This document shows positions 33,618 to 46,189 of a DNA stretch of 53,339 nt, piece by piece. Where the stretch lies: positions 95,599 through 148,937 of the forward strand of contig NZ_LUAV01000010.1 in NCBI RefSeq assembly GCF_002078505.1, written 5' to 3'. The position numbers and the translations under genes were made by a program. The stretch is from Ensifer aridi. GTDB taxonomy: Bacteria > Pseudomonadota > Alphaproteobacteria > Rhizobiales > Rhizobiaceae. A model generated the notes under the pieces. The model saw only the letters and a list, made by a program, of their open reading frames with translations. It made no database searches and was not told the origin of the DNA. The stretch's first letter is position 1. Every line of letters begins with the position of its first letter.

Positions 33618-35705
33618 ATGAATGTTTCGCAGCAGATCGAAACCCGTGCCGCCGCATCGGAACGCACCATGGCCGATGCCATTAGGTTTCTCGCCATGGA
33701 TGCCGTTGAGAAGGCCAATTCCGGCCACCCCGGCATGCCGATGGGCATGGCCGACGCGGTGACCGTCCTCTTCAACCGCTTCATCAAGATCGATCCCTCC
33801 CTGCCCGACTGGCCGGATCGCGATCGTTTCGTGCTTTCCGCCGGCCATGGTTCGATGCTGCTCTATTCCATCCATCACCTGATCGGTTTCGCCGATATGC
33901 CGATGGTCGAGCTCTCGGCTTTTCGCCAACTCGGCTCGAAAACTGCCGGCCATCCCGAATACGGCCATGCCCTCGGAGTCGAGACCACCACCGGCCCGCT
34001 CGGCCAGGGCATTGCGACGGCCGTCGGCATGGCGATTGCCGAACAGATGATGGCCGCACGCTTCGGCAGCGCGCTCTGCAATCATTTCACCTATGTGGTC
34101 GCCGGCGACGGCTGCCTGCAGGAGGGCATCAGCCATGAGGCGATCGACCTTGCCGGGCATCTGAAGCTGCGCAAGCTCATCGTGCTCTGGGACGACAACC
34201 GGATATCGATCGACGGTTCGACCGAACTCTCCACCTCCATGGATCAGCTTGCACGTTTCCGCTCAGCGGGTTGGGATGCGCAAAGCGTTGACGGCCACGA
34301 CGTGCAAGCCGTGGCGAAGGCGATCGAGCGGGCGCGCCGCACCCGCAAACCGTCGCTGATTGCCTGCCGAACCAGGATCGGCAAGGGGGCGGCCAGCATG
34401 GAAGGCTCGCACAAGACCCATGGGGCGGCACTCGGCGACAAGGAAATCGCCGCGACGCGCGAGAAACTCGTCTGGCCCCATCCGCCCTTCTTCGTGCCGA
34501 TCGAGATCAAATCCGCCTGGGAACGCGTGGCGGTTCGGGGCCGGATGGCGCGGGAGGCGTGGGAAATCCGACTCGACGCTTCGCGTTCGAAAAAGCGCTA
34601 CGAACAGACCGTCGGACGGCAGCTCGACGGCGAATTCGCCGAATTGCTGGCAAAATTCCGCGCGGCGCATCGCAAGAGAGCCTCCAAGGTCGCGACTCGC
34701 CAAGCCTCCCAGATGGCGCTGGAAGTCATCAACGGAGCGACGGCTCTGACGGTCGGCGGCTCCGCCGATCTGACCGGCTCGAATCTGACGATGACGTCGC
34801 AGACGCAACCCATTTCGCCGGGCAATTTCAAAGGCCGCTACCTGCATTACGGCATCCGCGAGCATGCCATGGCGGCCGCCATGAACGGCATCGCCTTGCA
34901 TGGCGGCTTCATCCCCTATGGCGGCACCTTTCTGGCTTTTTCCGATTATGCGCGTGGCGCAATGCGTCTCTCGGCCCTGATGGGCCTGCCCGTCATCTAT
35001 GTGCTGACCCATGACTCGATTGGCCTCGGCGAAGACGGACCGACCCACCAGCCGGTCGAGCATCTGGCCATGCTGCGCGCCACGCCCAACCTCAACGTCT
35101 TCCGGCCCGCCGACATCATCGAGACGGCAGAATGCTGGGAGGTCGCGCTCAGCGAGAAGATTACGCCGAGCGTCCTTGCCCTTTCGCGGCAGGCTCTGCC
35201 GATGCTGCGCCAGACAGACGGGGACGAGAATTTGTCGGCGTTCGGAGCCTATGTCCTGAGAGGTACGCGCGGGGCTCGCGACGTCACGCTTCTCGCCACC
35301 GGATCCGAAGTCGAGATCGCCGTCGTCGCCGCCGACCGTCTCCACGCCGAGGAAGGCATAGAGGCGGCGGTGGTCTCGATCCCCTGCTGGGAGAAATTTG
35401 AGGCCCAGGATCGATCCTATCAGAGGCAGGTCCTCGGAGATGCCCCGCGCATTGCCGTTGAAGCCGCGGGCCGCCTCGGCTGGGACCGCTGGATGGGGCC
35501 TGATGGTGTCTTTGTCGGCATGGTGGGCTTCGGTGCCTCGGCACCAGCCGGAGACCTCTACCGCCATTTCGGCATCACCGCCGACCATGTCGTCGCCGAA
35601 GCTTTGAAGCTTGTCCGCCGGAACTCCGAGGGGACGCCGCCCATCAGCAATCGGAACGGGCCGCAGGCGGGTAAAGACGTTGTCAGAACATCAGAGGAGG
35701 CTTGA
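33618..35705 (+). CDS. cbbT: Transketolase
   Basis: This 695-residue thiamine diphosphate enzyme transfers two-carbon units in RuBP regeneration. The N-terminal catalytic domain has [10 protein letters not shown], and the ThDP/Mg motif spans [14 protein letters not shown] to WDDN. The pyrimidine domain includes [20 protein letters not shown] with the catalytic Glu, and [20 protein letters not shown]. The C-terminus (about residues 673-695) is a short basic extension. The gene ends 2 bases before cbbA. Confidence 0.94.
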   Translation: MNVSQQIETRAAASERTMADAIRFLAMDAVEKANSGHPGMPMGMADAVTVLFNRFIKIDPSLPDWPDRDRFVLSAGHGSMLLYSIHHLIGFADMPMVELSAFRQLGSKTAGHPEYGHALGVETTTGPLGQGIATAVGMAIAEQMMAARFGSALCNHFTYVVAGDGCLQEGISHEAIDLAGHLKLRKLIVLWDDNRISIDGSTELSTSMDQLARFRSAGWDAQSVDGHDVQAVAKAIERARRTRKPSLIACRTRIGKGAASMEGSHKTHGAALGDKEIAATREKLVWPHPPFFVPIEIKSAWERVAVRGRMAREAWEIRLDASRSKKRYEQTVGRQLDGEFAELLAKFRAAHRKRASKVATRQASQMALEVINGATALTVGGSADLTGSNLTMTSQTQPISPGNFKGRYLHYGIREHAMAAAMNGIALHGGFIPYGGTFLAFSDYARGAMRLSALMGLPVIYVLTHDSIGLGEDGPTHQPVEHLAMLRATPNLNVFRPADIIETAECWEVALSEKITPSVLALSRQALPMLRQTDGDENLSAFGAYVLRGTRGARDVTLLATGSEVEIAVVAADRLHAEEGIEAAVVSIPCWEKFEAQDRSYQRQVLGDAPRIAVEAAGRLGWDRWMGPDGVFVGMVGFGASAPAGDLYRHFGITADHVVAEALKLVRRNSEGTPPISNRNGPQAGKDVVRTSEEA

Positions 35706-35707
35706 CT

Positions 35708-38277
<2,570 letters not shown>

Positions 38278-38302
38278 CGGACATAATAGAAGGAGAAACG
38301 AC

Positions 38303-38692
38303 ATGCGTATCACCCAGGGATGCTTCTCGTTCCTGCCCGACCTGACGGATGAGCAGATCGCGGCGCAGGTGGAGTATTGCCTCGGAAAGGGATGGGCGAT
38401 CGGCATCGAATACACGGACGACCCGCACCCCCGAAACACCTATTGGGAGATGTGGGGCAATCCGATGTTCGACCTGAAGGACGCCAAGGGCGTCATGATG
38501 GAGCTGGAGGATTGCCGCAAGGCCCATCCGCAGGATTACATCCGTCTCAATGCCTTCGATTCCAGCCGCGGCCTCGAGACCGTGACTATGTCCTTCATCA
38601 TCAACCGCCCGGACAATGAACCGAGCCTGCATATGACGCGGACGGAGAACCGCGGTCGCAGCCAGCGCTACGCCTGGGAAACCCAACGATAG
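38303..38692 (+). CDS. cbbS: RuBisCO small subunit
   Basis: This 129-residue small subunit forms the L8S8 holoenzyme with CbbL. It starts MRITQGCFSFLPDLTDEQI and has the family segment NPRNTYWEMWGNPMFDLKDA. The C-terminal extension (RTENRGRSQRYAWETQR) is typical of red-type enzymes, where it forms a beta-hairpin in the central channel. It lies 25 bases after cbbL with GAAGGAG upstream. Confidence 0.96.
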   Translation: MRITQGCFSFLPDLTDEQIAAQVEYCLGKGWAIGIEYTDDPHPRNTYWEMWGNPMFDLKDAKGVMMELEDCRKAHPQDYIRLNAFDSSRGLETVTMSFIINRPDNEPSLHMTRTENRGRSQRYAWETQR

Positions 38693-38704
38693 AGGAGCGG
38701 ACAT

Positions 38705-39640
38705 ATGGCGATGGCGGATGCTTCACCAGGCACCGAAAGCCTGCCGACATCGGTCGACCTCGCTGAGGAATACAAGGCGTCCGGAGTTGCCGAGGTCCTC
38801 GACGAACTGGATCGGGAACTCGTGGGCTTAAAACCCGTAAAGCAGCGGATCCGCGAGACGGCAGCCCTACTGCTCGTCGAGCGGGCTCGCCGCGCAATGG
38901 GCCTCAGCCATGAGCCGCCGTCGCTGCACATGAGCTTCACGGGCAATCCGGGCACCGGCAAGACGACGGTCGCCTTGCGCATGGCCAACCTGCTGCACCG
39001 GCTCGGCTATATCCGCAAGGGGCATCTGGTGTCGGTGACGCGCGACGATCTGGTGGGGCAATATATCGGCCACACGGCACCCAAGACCAAGGAGATCCTG
39101 AAGAAAGCAATGGGCGGCGTGCTGTTCATCGACGAGGCCTACTACCTCTATCGTCCGGACAACGAGCGCGATTACGGCCAGGAAGCGATCGAGATCCTGT
39201 TACAGGTGATGGAGAACAACCGCGACGATCTGGTGGTCATTCTCGCCGGCTACGCCGATCGCATGGAACGATTTTTTGAGAGCAATCCGGGCTTCCGCTC
39301 CCGCATTGCCCACCATATCGATTTCCCCGATTACGACGACGGTGAGCTCCTGTCGATCGCCGAGAGCATGCTGGGCCGGCAGGGTTATCGCTTCGATACC
39401 AAGGCGGCGGCCGTGATGAGCGACTACATCGCCCGGCGTCGTCGCCAACCGCATTTCGCCAATGCCCGCTCCATACGCAACGCACTCGACCGGGCCCGGC
39501 TGCGGCAGGCGAACCGCCTGTTCGAGGAAAGCGTCGGGCCCGTCGACGCCGAGCAACTATCGACCATCACGGCCCGGGACATTTCGGCGAGTCGCGTGTT
39601 CAGCACGGTAGAGCCCAACCATCCGGAGATATCGTCATGA
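38705..39640 (+). CDS. cbbX: Red-type RuBisCO activase CbbX
   Basis: This 311-residue AAA+ protein removes inhibitory sugar phosphates from red-type RuBisCO by pulling on the CbbL C-terminus. Walker A is [16 protein letters not shown] near residue 81, Walker B is [14 protein letters not shown], and the arginine-finger region is [19 protein letters not shown]. RuBP binds to it in characterised homologues. It overlaps cbbE by 4 bases. Confidence 0.95.
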   Translation: MAMADASPGTESLPTSVDLAEEYKASGVAEVLDELDRELVGLKPVKQRIRETAALLLVERARRAMGLSHEPPSLHMSFTGNPGTGKTTVALRMANLLHRLGYIRKGHLVSVTRDDLVGQYIGHTAPKTKEILKKAMGGVLFIDEAYYLYRPDNERDYGQEAIEILLQVMENNRDDLVVILAGYADRMERFFESNPGFRSRIAHHIDFPDYDDGELLSIAESMLGRQGYRFDTKAAAVMSDYIARRRRQPHFANARSIRNALDRARLRQANRLFEESVGPVDAEQLSTITARDISASRVFSTVEPNHPEISS

Positions 39641-40323
39641 GCGAGAAGACCATAATCGCCCCCTCGGTTCTGTCGGCGGATTTTTCGCGCCTCGGCGGAG
39701 AGGTCGAGGCTGTCTGCCGGGCCGGTGCCGATTGGATCCATCTTGACGTGATGGATGGCCATTTCGTGCCCAACATCACCTTCGGACCACCGGTCATCAA
39801 AGCGATCCGGAACCGAACGGATAAGGTGTTCGACTGTCATTTGATGATCGCACCGGCGGACCCTTTTCTCGGCGCCTTCGCCGACGCCGGCTGCGACATC
39901 ATCACCGTGCATGCCGAAGCGACCACTCACCTCGACCGGTCGCTGCAGGCGATCCGCGACCTCGGCAAGAAGGCCGGCGTGTCGCTCAATCCGTCGACGC
40001 CGGAGAGCGTCATCGAGTATGTCTTGGATCGGCTGGACCTCATTCTCCTGATGACAGTCAATCCGGGTTTCGGCGGCCAAGCCTTCATACCGTCCGTCGT
40101 CGAGAAGGTGCGGCGCGTGAAGTCGATGATCGGCAACCGTCCGATTCACATTGAGATCGACGGCGGCGTGACACCGGAAACGGCGCCGCTCGTGGCCGCG
40201 GCCGGCGCGGATGTGCTGGTTGCCGGCTCCGCGGTGTTCAAGGGCGGCAGCGAGGAGGCTTATGTCAGGAACATCGCGGCGATCCGCGGCGCCTCCGATG
40301 GCGCCATGAAGAAAGCGGCGTGA
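39637..40323 (+). CDS. cbbE: Ribulose-phosphate 3-epimerase
   Basis: This 228-residue TIM barrel interconverts Ru5P and Xu5[16 protein letters not shown] opens it, [15 protein letters not shown] carries metal and catalytic residues, and [15 protein letters not shown] and [13 protein letters not shown] are further signatures. It is part of the cbb operon and translationally coupled to cbbX. A biosynthetic paralogue (rpe) probably exists elsewhere. Confidence 0.94.
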   Translation: MSEKTIIAPSVLSADFSRLGGEVEAVCRAGADWIHLDVMDGHFVPNITFGPPVIKAIRNRTDKVFDCHLMIAPADPFLGAFADAGCDIITVHAEATTHLDRSLQAIRDLGKKAGVSLNPSTPESVIEYVLDRLDLILLMTVNPGFGGQAFIPSVVEKVRRVKSMIGNRPIHIEIDGGVTPETAPLVAAAGADVLVAGSAVFKGGSEEAYVRNIAAIRGASDGAMKKAA

Positions 40324-40326
40324 GCC

Positions 40327-40893
40327 ATGGCAGCTACACCTCCTATTTGTGATTTCGGCTGGCCGGCGGTCGATGCCCGGCTCCCCGGTGTCGATGGTCT
40401 CATCCATTCCATATTCGACCAAGCCGGCCCGAAGGGGCTCGTGGTTGCCTTCATCTGCAATCACTGCCCCTATGTGAAATCGGTCATCGGTCGCATCGTG
40501 CGGGACGCGATCGACCTCAAGGCTCACGGCATCGGCTTTGTGGCGATCAGCGCCAACGACGCCGACGCCTATCCGCGGGATTCCTTCGACAACATGAAGC
40601 GCTTCGCTTCGCAAAACGCCCTGCCCTTTTCCTATCTCTACGACGAGGACCAATCCGTCGCCAAAGCCTATGGCGCCGTCTGCACGCCCGACTTCTTCGG
40701 CTTCAACAAGGATATGAAGCTGCAATACCGCGGACGGCTGGACGCCTCGCGCAAGGAGATCGGCCCAGCCGACCTCAGGCGCGACCTCTACGAGGCCATG
40801 GTCATGGTTGCACTGTTCGGCAAGGGTCCAGCGGAACAGCAGCCCTCGATCGGCTGCGGCATCAAGTGGAAAGTGTCTGCATTTCCGGCCTGA
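40327..40893 (+). CDS. Thioredoxin-like/AhpC-TSA-fold protein
   Basis: This 188-residue protein has a peroxiredoxin/TlpA-like fold. VVAFICNHCPYVKSVIGRIV (near residue 40) contains a CxxC redox pair, and CTPDFFGFNKDMKLQYRGRL has a cis-Pro loop. It starts 3 bases after cbbE and ends the cbb operon. Homologues of this type are annotated as thioredoxin family proteins of unknown role. Redox protection or regulation of the Calvin enzymes is a guess. Confidence 0.82.
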   Translation: MAATPPICDFGWPAVDARLPGVDGLIHSIFDQAGPKGLVVAFICNHCPYVKSVIGRIVRDAIDLKAHGIGFVAISANDADAYPRDSFDNMKRFASQNALPFSYLYDEDQSVAKAYGAVCTPDFFGFNKDMKLQYRGRLDASRKEIGPADLRRDLYEAMVMVALFGKGPAEQQPSIGCGIKWKVSAFPA

Positions 40894-40920
40894 ATAGCTT
40901 CCGCTGACCAGTTGCCGGCA

Positions 40921-40965
40921 CCCCCTCTGCCCTTCCGGGGGAGATGCCCGGTAGGGCAGAGGGGG
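40921..40965. repeat. Rhizobial palindromic repeat, intact copy
   Basis: The arms CCCCCTCTGCCC (40921-40932) and GGGCAGAGGGGG (40954-40965) are perfect. The inner sequence CCGGGGGAGATGCCCGGTAG matches the core of the copies at 18704 and 20741. Confidence 0.85.
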
Positions 40966-41008
40966 GTATCAAGGGCTCTCCCGGCTTCCACGACGGAAGC
41001 GCCTCAGC

Positions 41009-41054
41009 CCCCGCCCGTCGGTGGAGCCTCCCGACGGGAGGCAAACGGGCGGGG
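41009..41054. terminator. Nested GC-rich hairpin between convergent genes
   Basis: The outer arms CCCCGCCCGT (41009-41018) and ACGGGCGGGG (41045-41054) enclose an inner perfect hairpin GCCTCCC-GAC-GGGAGGC (41026-41042). It lies between the ends of the cbb operon and gfa. It has no T-run, so it may block transcripts from both sides or be another palindrome. Confidence 0.5.
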
Positions 41055-41083
41055 TCCGAGGGAGGAGGCGTTGGCCGCTTTTG

Positions 41084-41653
41084 TCACGCCGGCAGGGCGC
41101 CGGTCTGTTTGGCGATATGGGTCGCGATCGCGTCCATCAGCGCAGGAGACAGGCAATCGTAGGGTTGCAGCCCGAGTTCCGTCAGGCGAGCACGTATTTC
41201 CGGCATCCGGTCGGGGTTGACCCCGCTTTCGATAACCGAGGAAACGAAGGCCGCAAATTGCGGCGGCGACCAGCCGGGCTCGTCGCTGAGCTCCGTATGA
41301 ACGAAATCGAGGCCGTAAAAGGGATGTTTGGTGTTCTCGATCCGGCCATACATATGCGCGCCGCAATCCCTGCAGGCGTAACGCTGGATCGTCGCGCTCG
41401 GATCGACGATCTGCAGTTTCTCCGAACCTGACGCGACGTTCACGTTATCGCGGCTGACAACGGCGATCTGCGCAAAGATGGCGCCCTCGGGCTTCCAGCA
41501 TTTGGTGCAGCCGCAAGCATGGTTGTGCGCCGTCTGCGAGCTGATCTCAACCACCACCGGATTGGTGCCGCACTTGCATTTCAGCGTGCCTCCCTGGAAG
41601 TCCGGGCTGGCCGGCGGGAACCCGTTGTCGATGGACGGATGTAGCTTAAGCAT
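41084..41653 (-). CDS. gfa: S-(hydroxymethyl)glutathione synthase (formaldehyde-activating, Gfa)
   Basis: This 189-residue zinc protein is said to speed the condensation of formaldehyde with glutathione. Gfa/CENP-V fold Cys motifs are visible: [29 protein letters not shown] and [12 protein letters not shown]. Start 41653 has GGAGGAAC upstream. It is the last gene of the leftward methanol cluster, which begins with fghA. Confidence 0.93.
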   Translation of the reverse strand: MLKLHPSIDNGFPPASPDFQGGTLKCKCGTNPVVVEISSQTAHNHACGCTKCWKPEGAIFAQIAVVSRDNVNVASGSEKLQIVDPSATIQRYACRDCGAHMYGRIENTKHPFYGLDFVHTELSDEPGWSPPQFAAFVSSVIESGVNPDRMPEIRARLTELGLQPYDCLSPALMDAIATHIAKQTGALPA

Positions 41654-41781
41654 ATGTTCCTCCTCTCTCTTGAACGTCTCAGGTCCTTCCCGAGAAAGCA
41701 GGATCAATCCAAATGTCGTCGGCGGCAATATAGCGGAAAGTGTCGGTTTTCGGCGTCGAACGGCTGCGACGAGGCCGCGGC

Positions 41782-42573
41782 TCAAGCCTTTGAGCGGAGC
41801 ATCGCGCGGGCCGGATCGTACCCCCACAGCGCCGCCAGCATGAACAGGACGAAGCAGACGCTGACCCAGGCGAGTGCCGTGAGATTGAGCTCGCCATAAA
41901 GCGCAAAGCGTATCAGCTCGACCGCATAGGTGAACGGGTTCAAGGCGCAGATGTCGCGCAACAGCGGTGAGCTTTCCGCCATCTTCCATAGCGGATAAAG
42001 CGCCGAGGAGAGGAAGAACATCGGAAAGATCACGAAGTTCATGACGCCGGCGAAATTCTCGAGCTGCCGGACGGTCGAGGAAACCAGAAGCCCTAGGGCG
42101 CCGAGCATCAATCCGCTGATCACCAACGCCGGCAGCACCGCGACGTAGCCGATGGGAGGTACGGTAATGCCGGTCAGCGCCGCAATCGCCAGGAACACGG
42201 CCACCTGCAGAATGGAAACGATCACGCCGGCCAATAGCTTCGAGAACAGCAACCACCAGCGCGGCAAGGGCGAGGTCAGCAAGAGGCGCATCGAACCCAT
42301 TTCCTGGTCATAGACCAGCGAGAGCGACGACTGCATGCCGTTGAACAGCTGGATCATCCCGCAAAGCCCCGGAAGGATATAGACCTCGTAGGTGATGTAG
42401 GTCTGGTAGGGCGGGATGATCGACACGCCGAGCGCTGCGCGGAAGCCGGCGGCAAAGACGATGAGCCAGACGAGAGGACGAACGAGTGCCGCCAGAAACC
42501 GGCCTCGCTGACGAACGAAGCGCAGGTTTTCGCGGGTGACGATGGCCGAAAGCGCAATGAGCCAAGCCTTCAT
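41782..42573 (-). CDS. ABC-2 permease of the PQQ-alcohol dehydrogenase (lut-like) system
   Basis: This 263-residue inner-membrane protein has six helices in the ABC-2 layout ([28 protein letters not shown] is a longer cytoplasmic loop region in the middle). It overlaps its ATPase by 4 bases. The family occurs beside PQQ-dependent alcohol dehydrogenases (PedC-type). It corresponds, as I recall, to LutF of the Methylorubrum lanthanide-transport cluster. The transported molecule is unproven. Confidence 0.8.
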   Translation of the reverse strand: MKAWLIALSAIVTRENLRFVRQRGRFLAALVRPLVWLIVFAAGFRAALGVSIIPPYQTYITYEVYILPGLCGMIQLFNGMQSSLSLVYDQEMGSMRLLLTSPLPRWWLLFSKLLAGVIVSILQVAVFLAIAALTGITVPPIGYVAVLPALVISGLMLGALGLLVSSTVRQLENFAGVMNFVIFPMFFLSSALYPLWKMAESSPLLRDICALNPFTYAVELIRFALYGELNLTALAWVSVCFVLFMLAALWGYDPARAMLRSKA

Positions 42574-43298
42574 ACCGGAACCTCCCGGCCTTCCGCCGTC
42601 ATTGACAGAAAAGCCTTGGCAAGCCCCTGCCCGCCGGCGAGGTCCTCGGCGCTGCTATTGCTGAGGACTTTTCCACGGTGCAGCACGACGACCTGATCGG
42701 TCGGCCGGATCTCATCGACTAGGTGGGTTGCCCAGAGCACGGCGAGCCCGCTCTCGGCCAAGACATGGACATGGTCTGTGATCGCCTGTCGGGAGGCAGC
42801 GTCCAATCCGACCGTCGGCTCGTCGAGCAGCAGGATCTGCGGACCATGGATTAGCGCCCGGGCGATCTCCATGCGTCGTCGATGGCCGCCATTGAGGGCT
42901 CGTACCTGCTCATCGGCCCGCTCGGCCATGCCGAGCTGCGTCAGCGCCGCCTCGATCGCCGAGGCGGCCTGCCGCCCAGACAGTCCATGCAGTCCGGCGA
43001 AATAGCGCAGGTTGCGGCGCACCGTCATGTCCAAGTCGAGCGTCGGCTGCTGGAAGACGACGCCGATGCGGGCGAGCGCCGCACGCGGATCACGGGCAAT
43101 ATCGAATCCGGCCACGCTGATGTGGCCCTCCCCCGTCGCGATCAGTCGGGTCAAAAGAGCGAAGAGCGTCGACTTGCCGGCACCGTTCGGCCCAAGCAGC
43201 GCACAGAACCGGCCCGGCTCGACCGAGAAACTCACATCGTCGAGCGCCTTGAACGATCCATAGCTGTAGCTGACATGACTGATCTCAAGCCCGATCAT
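42570..43298 (-). CDS. ABC ATPase of the PQQ-alcohol dehydrogenase (lut-like) system
   Basis: This 242-residue ATPase has Walker [14 protein letters not shown] near residue 34, Q-loop VVFQQPTLDLD, a degenerate signature LNGGHRRRMEIA, and Walker B ILLLDEPTVGLDA. The signature has Asn in place of the usual Ser. It pairs with the permease at 41782-42573. I equate it with LutE by context. ATG 43298 follows GGAAGGACATC and overlaps the preceding ATPase gene by 14 bases. Confidence 0.82.
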   Translation of the reverse strand: MIGLEISHVSYSYGSFKALDDVSFSVEPGRFCALLGPNGAGKSTLFALLTRLIATGEGHISVAGFDIARDPRAALARIGVVFQQPTLDLDMTVRRNLRYFAGLHGLSGRQAASAIEAALTQLGMAERADEQVRALNGGHRRRMEIARALIHGPQILLLDEPTVGLDAASRQAITDHVHVLAESGLAVLWATHLVDEIRPTDQVVVLHRGKVLSNSSAEDLAGGQGLAKAFLSMTAEGREVPV

Positions 43299-43932
43299 GA
43301 TGTCCTTCCCAGGAGGCGGACGCCGATCCTGCAGCAAACTCTTTGATCATCGTCGCCGGTTTCCCGGCAAGACGGAGGCGGCGCCGGGCCAGCCGGTGCG
43401 CCTCGGCCTCCGAATGGGTCACGAGAATGACTGCAGGGCCGGTTTCGGCGATCAGCGCCTCGGTTAATGCCAACATTTCTTCAGCGGTCGTCGGATCGAG
43501 CGACACATAGGGCTCGTCCATGACCAGAAGTTCAGGACGCCCGGCAAAAGCACGCGCCAGCGCCAGCCGCCGCTGCTGGCCGAGCGACAGTTGGCCAGGA
43601 AAGAGCCCTGCCTTATCGACGATGCCGGTCCGCTCGAGGGCCGAAAGTGCCGCTTGCGTCCCGAGGTCCGGATGCACCAATGTCAGGTTCTCGACCACGC
43701 TGCGCCACGGGAGGAGAACTGGCTCCTGAAACACCATGGCGATCTTTTCCGGGCGCGTGATCTCGCCGTCAAAGGCGGGGTCGATGCCGGCAATGAGCCG
43801 TAGCAGCGTCGATTTGCCGATGCCGGATGGGCCGAGAATGGCGACGGTCTCGCCGACGTCCATCTCGAAACGGATGTCGCGCAGGACCTCCTCCTCGCCG
43901 AATGCCTTTCGCCTGACATCGATCTTGATCAC
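43285..43932 (-). CDS. ABC ATPase, NitT/TauT-type
   Basis: This 215-residue ATPase has Walker A LGPSGIGKSTLLRLIAG, Q-loop VFQEPVLLPW, signature LSLGQQRRLALARA (Gly-Gly changed to Leu-Gly) and Walker B LLVMDEPYVSLDP. It belongs to the nitrate/taurine/aliphatic sulfonate importer group. A GTG at 43932 overlaps the permease stop (GTGA) and gives a standard N-terminus; a longer frame reads through the permease. It is part of a three-gene importer with 43929-45681. Confidence 0.82.
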   Translation of the reverse strand: MIKIDVRRKAFGEEEVLRDIRFEMDVGETVAILGPSGIGKSTLLRLIAGIDPAFDGEITRPEKIAMVFQEPVLLPWRSVVENLTLVHPDLGTQAALSALERTGIVDKAGLFPGQLSLGQQRRLALARAFAGRPELLVMDEPYVSLDPTTAEEMLALTEALIAETGPAVILVTHSEAEAHRLARRRLRLAGKPATMIKEFAAGSASASWEGHHDRA

Positions 43933-44708
43933 GCCGTCCTCCAGCGCCGCGCCCGACTTTCGGCAGGCTGCAGGATCAGCGCCTCGACCAGCAGCATCAC
44001 GCCGATGAAGGACAGAGCATAGACCAGCACCATGGCAACGTCGAAGAGCTGAAAATAGAAATGGATCTGGAAACCGATGCCGCTGGAGCGGCCGAGAAAC
44101 TCGACCACCAGAACGATCTTCCAGATAACCGCAATGCCGGCGCGAGCGGCAGCGGCAATGAACGGCGCAAGCTGCGGCATGACAACGTGGCGCAGCCGCG
44201 CCAGCGGCCGCATGCGATAGACCTGGGCCATGGCGCTGAGGCTCGGATCGAGTGCCCGCGCGCCCTCGCGCAGGATCGTGGCGACGTTCGGAATCTTGTT
44301 GAGCACCACCGCGGTGATCGCAGCTATCTCGTTGAGGCCGATCCAGAGGTAGCACAGCACGATGAGCACAAGGGCCGGCAGGTTGAGAAACACGACGAGC
44401 CATGGATCAAGCCACCGATCGACAGACGGAAAGCGCCCCATCAGAAAGCCGAACACCATACCAATAGCCATGGCCGGCACAAAGGCGCAAACCACCCGCC
44501 ACAGCGTCATGCCGAGGTGATAAGGCAAGGCCCCGGAACCGACAGCTTCAGCAAAGGGTGCCCAAAGCGCCCAGGGCTGAGGCAGCACGGACGCATCCGC
44601 CGTCAGTTCGGCTGCCGCCATCCACAACCACAGCAGCAGCCCAAGCGACAATACACGTACGAGCACGGAATGTTGCAGCGTCTTATTCAAGGTGCAGGAA
44701 CAATCCAT
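43929..44708 (-). CDS. ABC permease, NitT/TauT-type
   Basis: This 259-residue membrane protein has about six helices and the EAA-like loop EGARALDPSLSAMAQVYRMR with VVMPQLAPFIAAAARAGIAV. That is typical of binding-protein-dependent importers of the taurine/nitrate group. The start at 44708 overlaps the end of the binding-protein gene by 26 bases. The substrate is unknown. Confidence 0.83.
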   Translation of the reverse strand: MDCSCTLNKTLQHSVLVRVLSLGLLLWLWMAAAELTADASVLPQPWALWAPFAEAVGSGALPYHLGMTLWRVVCAFVPAMAIGMVFGFLMGRFPSVDRWLDPWLVVFLNLPALVLIVLCYLWIGLNEIAAITAVVLNKIPNVATILREGARALDPSLSAMAQVYRMRPLARLRHVVMPQLAPFIAAAARAGIAVIWKIVLVVEFLGRSSGIGFQIHFYFQLFDVAMVLVYALSFIGVMLLVEALILQPAESRARRWRTA

Positions 44709-45681
44709 TGGGCAGGCTTGTCGCCTTGCCGACGAGCTCCGTCCCGCCAAGCTCCGCCATCAGCCGCAGAAACCGGTCGGCGGCCGCCTCGTCGATCGGT
44801 TTGCCGCTCGGAATACCGGCGCGATAGCCGTCGCGGAGCGCCATGAATTCCGCGTCGTCTGCCGCATTCATCTTGTCGCGCAGGCCTTCCCACACCTCGT
44901 TATCGTGGCGCAGCAGGTCCTTGGCCGCGCGGGAGGCCTTGTAGAGTCCCCTCACGATGTCCGGATGGGTCGCGGCATACTCGCCCTTCAACACATAGCC
45001 GAGCAGCGGCGTATCGGGATCAAGCTCGAGCGCGGCCGCAGCATCGGCGACGGAGATAAGTTCATGCATGCCCTTGGCCTTCATCTTCGCGAGGAAATGC
45101 CAGAAGTTGATTGCACCCGCCGTTTCGCCGGAAAGGGCCGACTTGAAGATCAGCGGCGGCGACCCGAACACCTGCTCGGTCTCAGCGGCGAGGTCCATGC
45201 CATGTTGCTGCTTGGCATAGGCGCGCAGGATCAACCAGCTCTTATCGAGCGGTCCACCGGCAATGCCAATCTTCTTGCCGGCAAGGTCCGGCAGCGCCTT
45301 GATGCCACTGTCGTCGCTGACCACCAGCCCGCCCACTGCCCGCGAATAGGGAATGAAAACATAGTCCTTCCCGGCGGCACGCTGCTTGGCTACCCAAATC
45401 CAGTCGGCCACCATCGTGTCAGCCTCACCGCCCTCGAACGCGACCCGCGTCGCGCCGTTGTCGGCATAGTTCTGGACCACTAGCTCGAAGCCGTTCTTGC
45501 GGTCGAACTCCTGGGCCTTGATGGTGGAAATTTCCCAGTTGACGGTGCCCGACGCGAGCATCGCCGCCCGCAGTCGTGGCAGATCCTCGGCCATGGCAGC
45601 CGCCGGTCCGAACGTGAGCAGGCCCAGCGGCGCGACAAACAAAGCCGCAAGAACGACAGTGGTCATAAAGCGGATTCTCAT
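44683..45681 (-). CDS. Periplasmic binding protein, NitT/TauT-type ABC system
   Basis: This 332-residue protein has a signal peptide (MRIRFMTTVVLAALFVAPLG, cleavage after MAEA-like MAE). The body is that of a NMT1/taurine-type binding protein (VAFEGGEADTMVADWIWVAKQ, then LPDLAGKKIGIAGGPLDKSW). Its position inside a methanol/lanthanide locus suggests a related solute, but the pocket cannot be read. Possible cargos range from a cofactor precursor to a chelated metal, and none is supported. Confidence 0.8.
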   Translation of the reverse strand: MRIRFMTTVVLAALFVAPLGLLTFGPAAAMAEDLPRLRAAMLASGTVNWEISTIKAQEFDRKNGFELVVQNYADNGATRVAFEGGEADTMVADWIWVAKQRAAGKDYVFIPYSRAVGGLVVSDDSGIKALPDLAGKKIGIAGGPLDKSWLILRAYAKQQHGMDLAAETEQVFGSPPLIFKSALSGETAGAINFWHFLAKMKAKGMHELISVADAAAALELDPDTPLLGYVLKGEYAATHPDIVRGLYKASRAAKDLLRHDNEVWEGLRDKMNAADDAEFMALRDGYRAGIPSGKPIDEAAADRFLRLMAELGGTELVGKATSLPNGLFLHLE

Positions 45682-45705
45682 CGGAATCGTCCCTGTTCCA
45701 ACTCT

Positions 45706-46149
45706 TTACTGAATGGAAATAGCCACCTTTTGACTGTCGCTTGTGGTGTTCGGAATCTTCACCTCGTAGCTGCCGGGCTTTATGGCGATGAAGGAGAGGG
45801 TCGCCGTGCCCGCCTCGTCGAATTCGAGACTGTCGATCGCCATGGGGCGCACTTCGATGCCGTTGATGACGATCTCGTTCATCCAGATCGCACGAAAGAA
45901 CTGCGCACCGGTGAGTGCCAGCTCCGCCGACCCGTCCGCCGTGACGCGCATTTCGTAATAGGCGCCGGACTGCAGCGCGATGGCACCTTTGCCAAGCGGT
46001 TTGCCGGAGCCAAGGGTGATCTCGATCGGCTCGCCTCGGTTGCATTTGGCAAGCAGCCCGGCAAAGCCGAGCTCGCCGCAAAGCGGCGCGGCAACGGCCG
46101 AGCCCGCCGAGAAGAGTGCGGCGAGCGCCGCGGAAATCAATTTATTCAC
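45706..46149 (-). CDS. Small exported protein of unknown function in the lut-like cluster
   Basis: This 147-residue protein has a clear signal peptide (VNKLISAALAALFSAGSAVAA) and two Cys in the mature part (LCGELGFAGLLAKC). The rest is predicted beta-rich, resembling a cupredoxin-like or periplasmic carrier fold without clear metal ligands. The GTG start at 46149 follows GGGGAGGATT. The gene is embedded between the beta-propeller and ABC genes. Similar small exported proteins occur in lanthanide-uptake clusters, so a periplasmic role there is inferred. Confidence 0.7.
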   Translation of the reverse strand: MNKLISAALAALFSAGSAVAAPLCGELGFAGLLAKCNRGEPIEITLGSGKPLGKGAIALQSGAYYEMRVTADGSAELALTGAQFFRAIWMNEIVINGIEVRPMAIDSLEFDEAGTATLSFIAIKPGSYEVKIPNTTSDSQKVAISIQ

Positions 46150-46189
46150 GCTGAAATCCTCCCCAATGGTCTTGCCGCATTGCTCCTCC

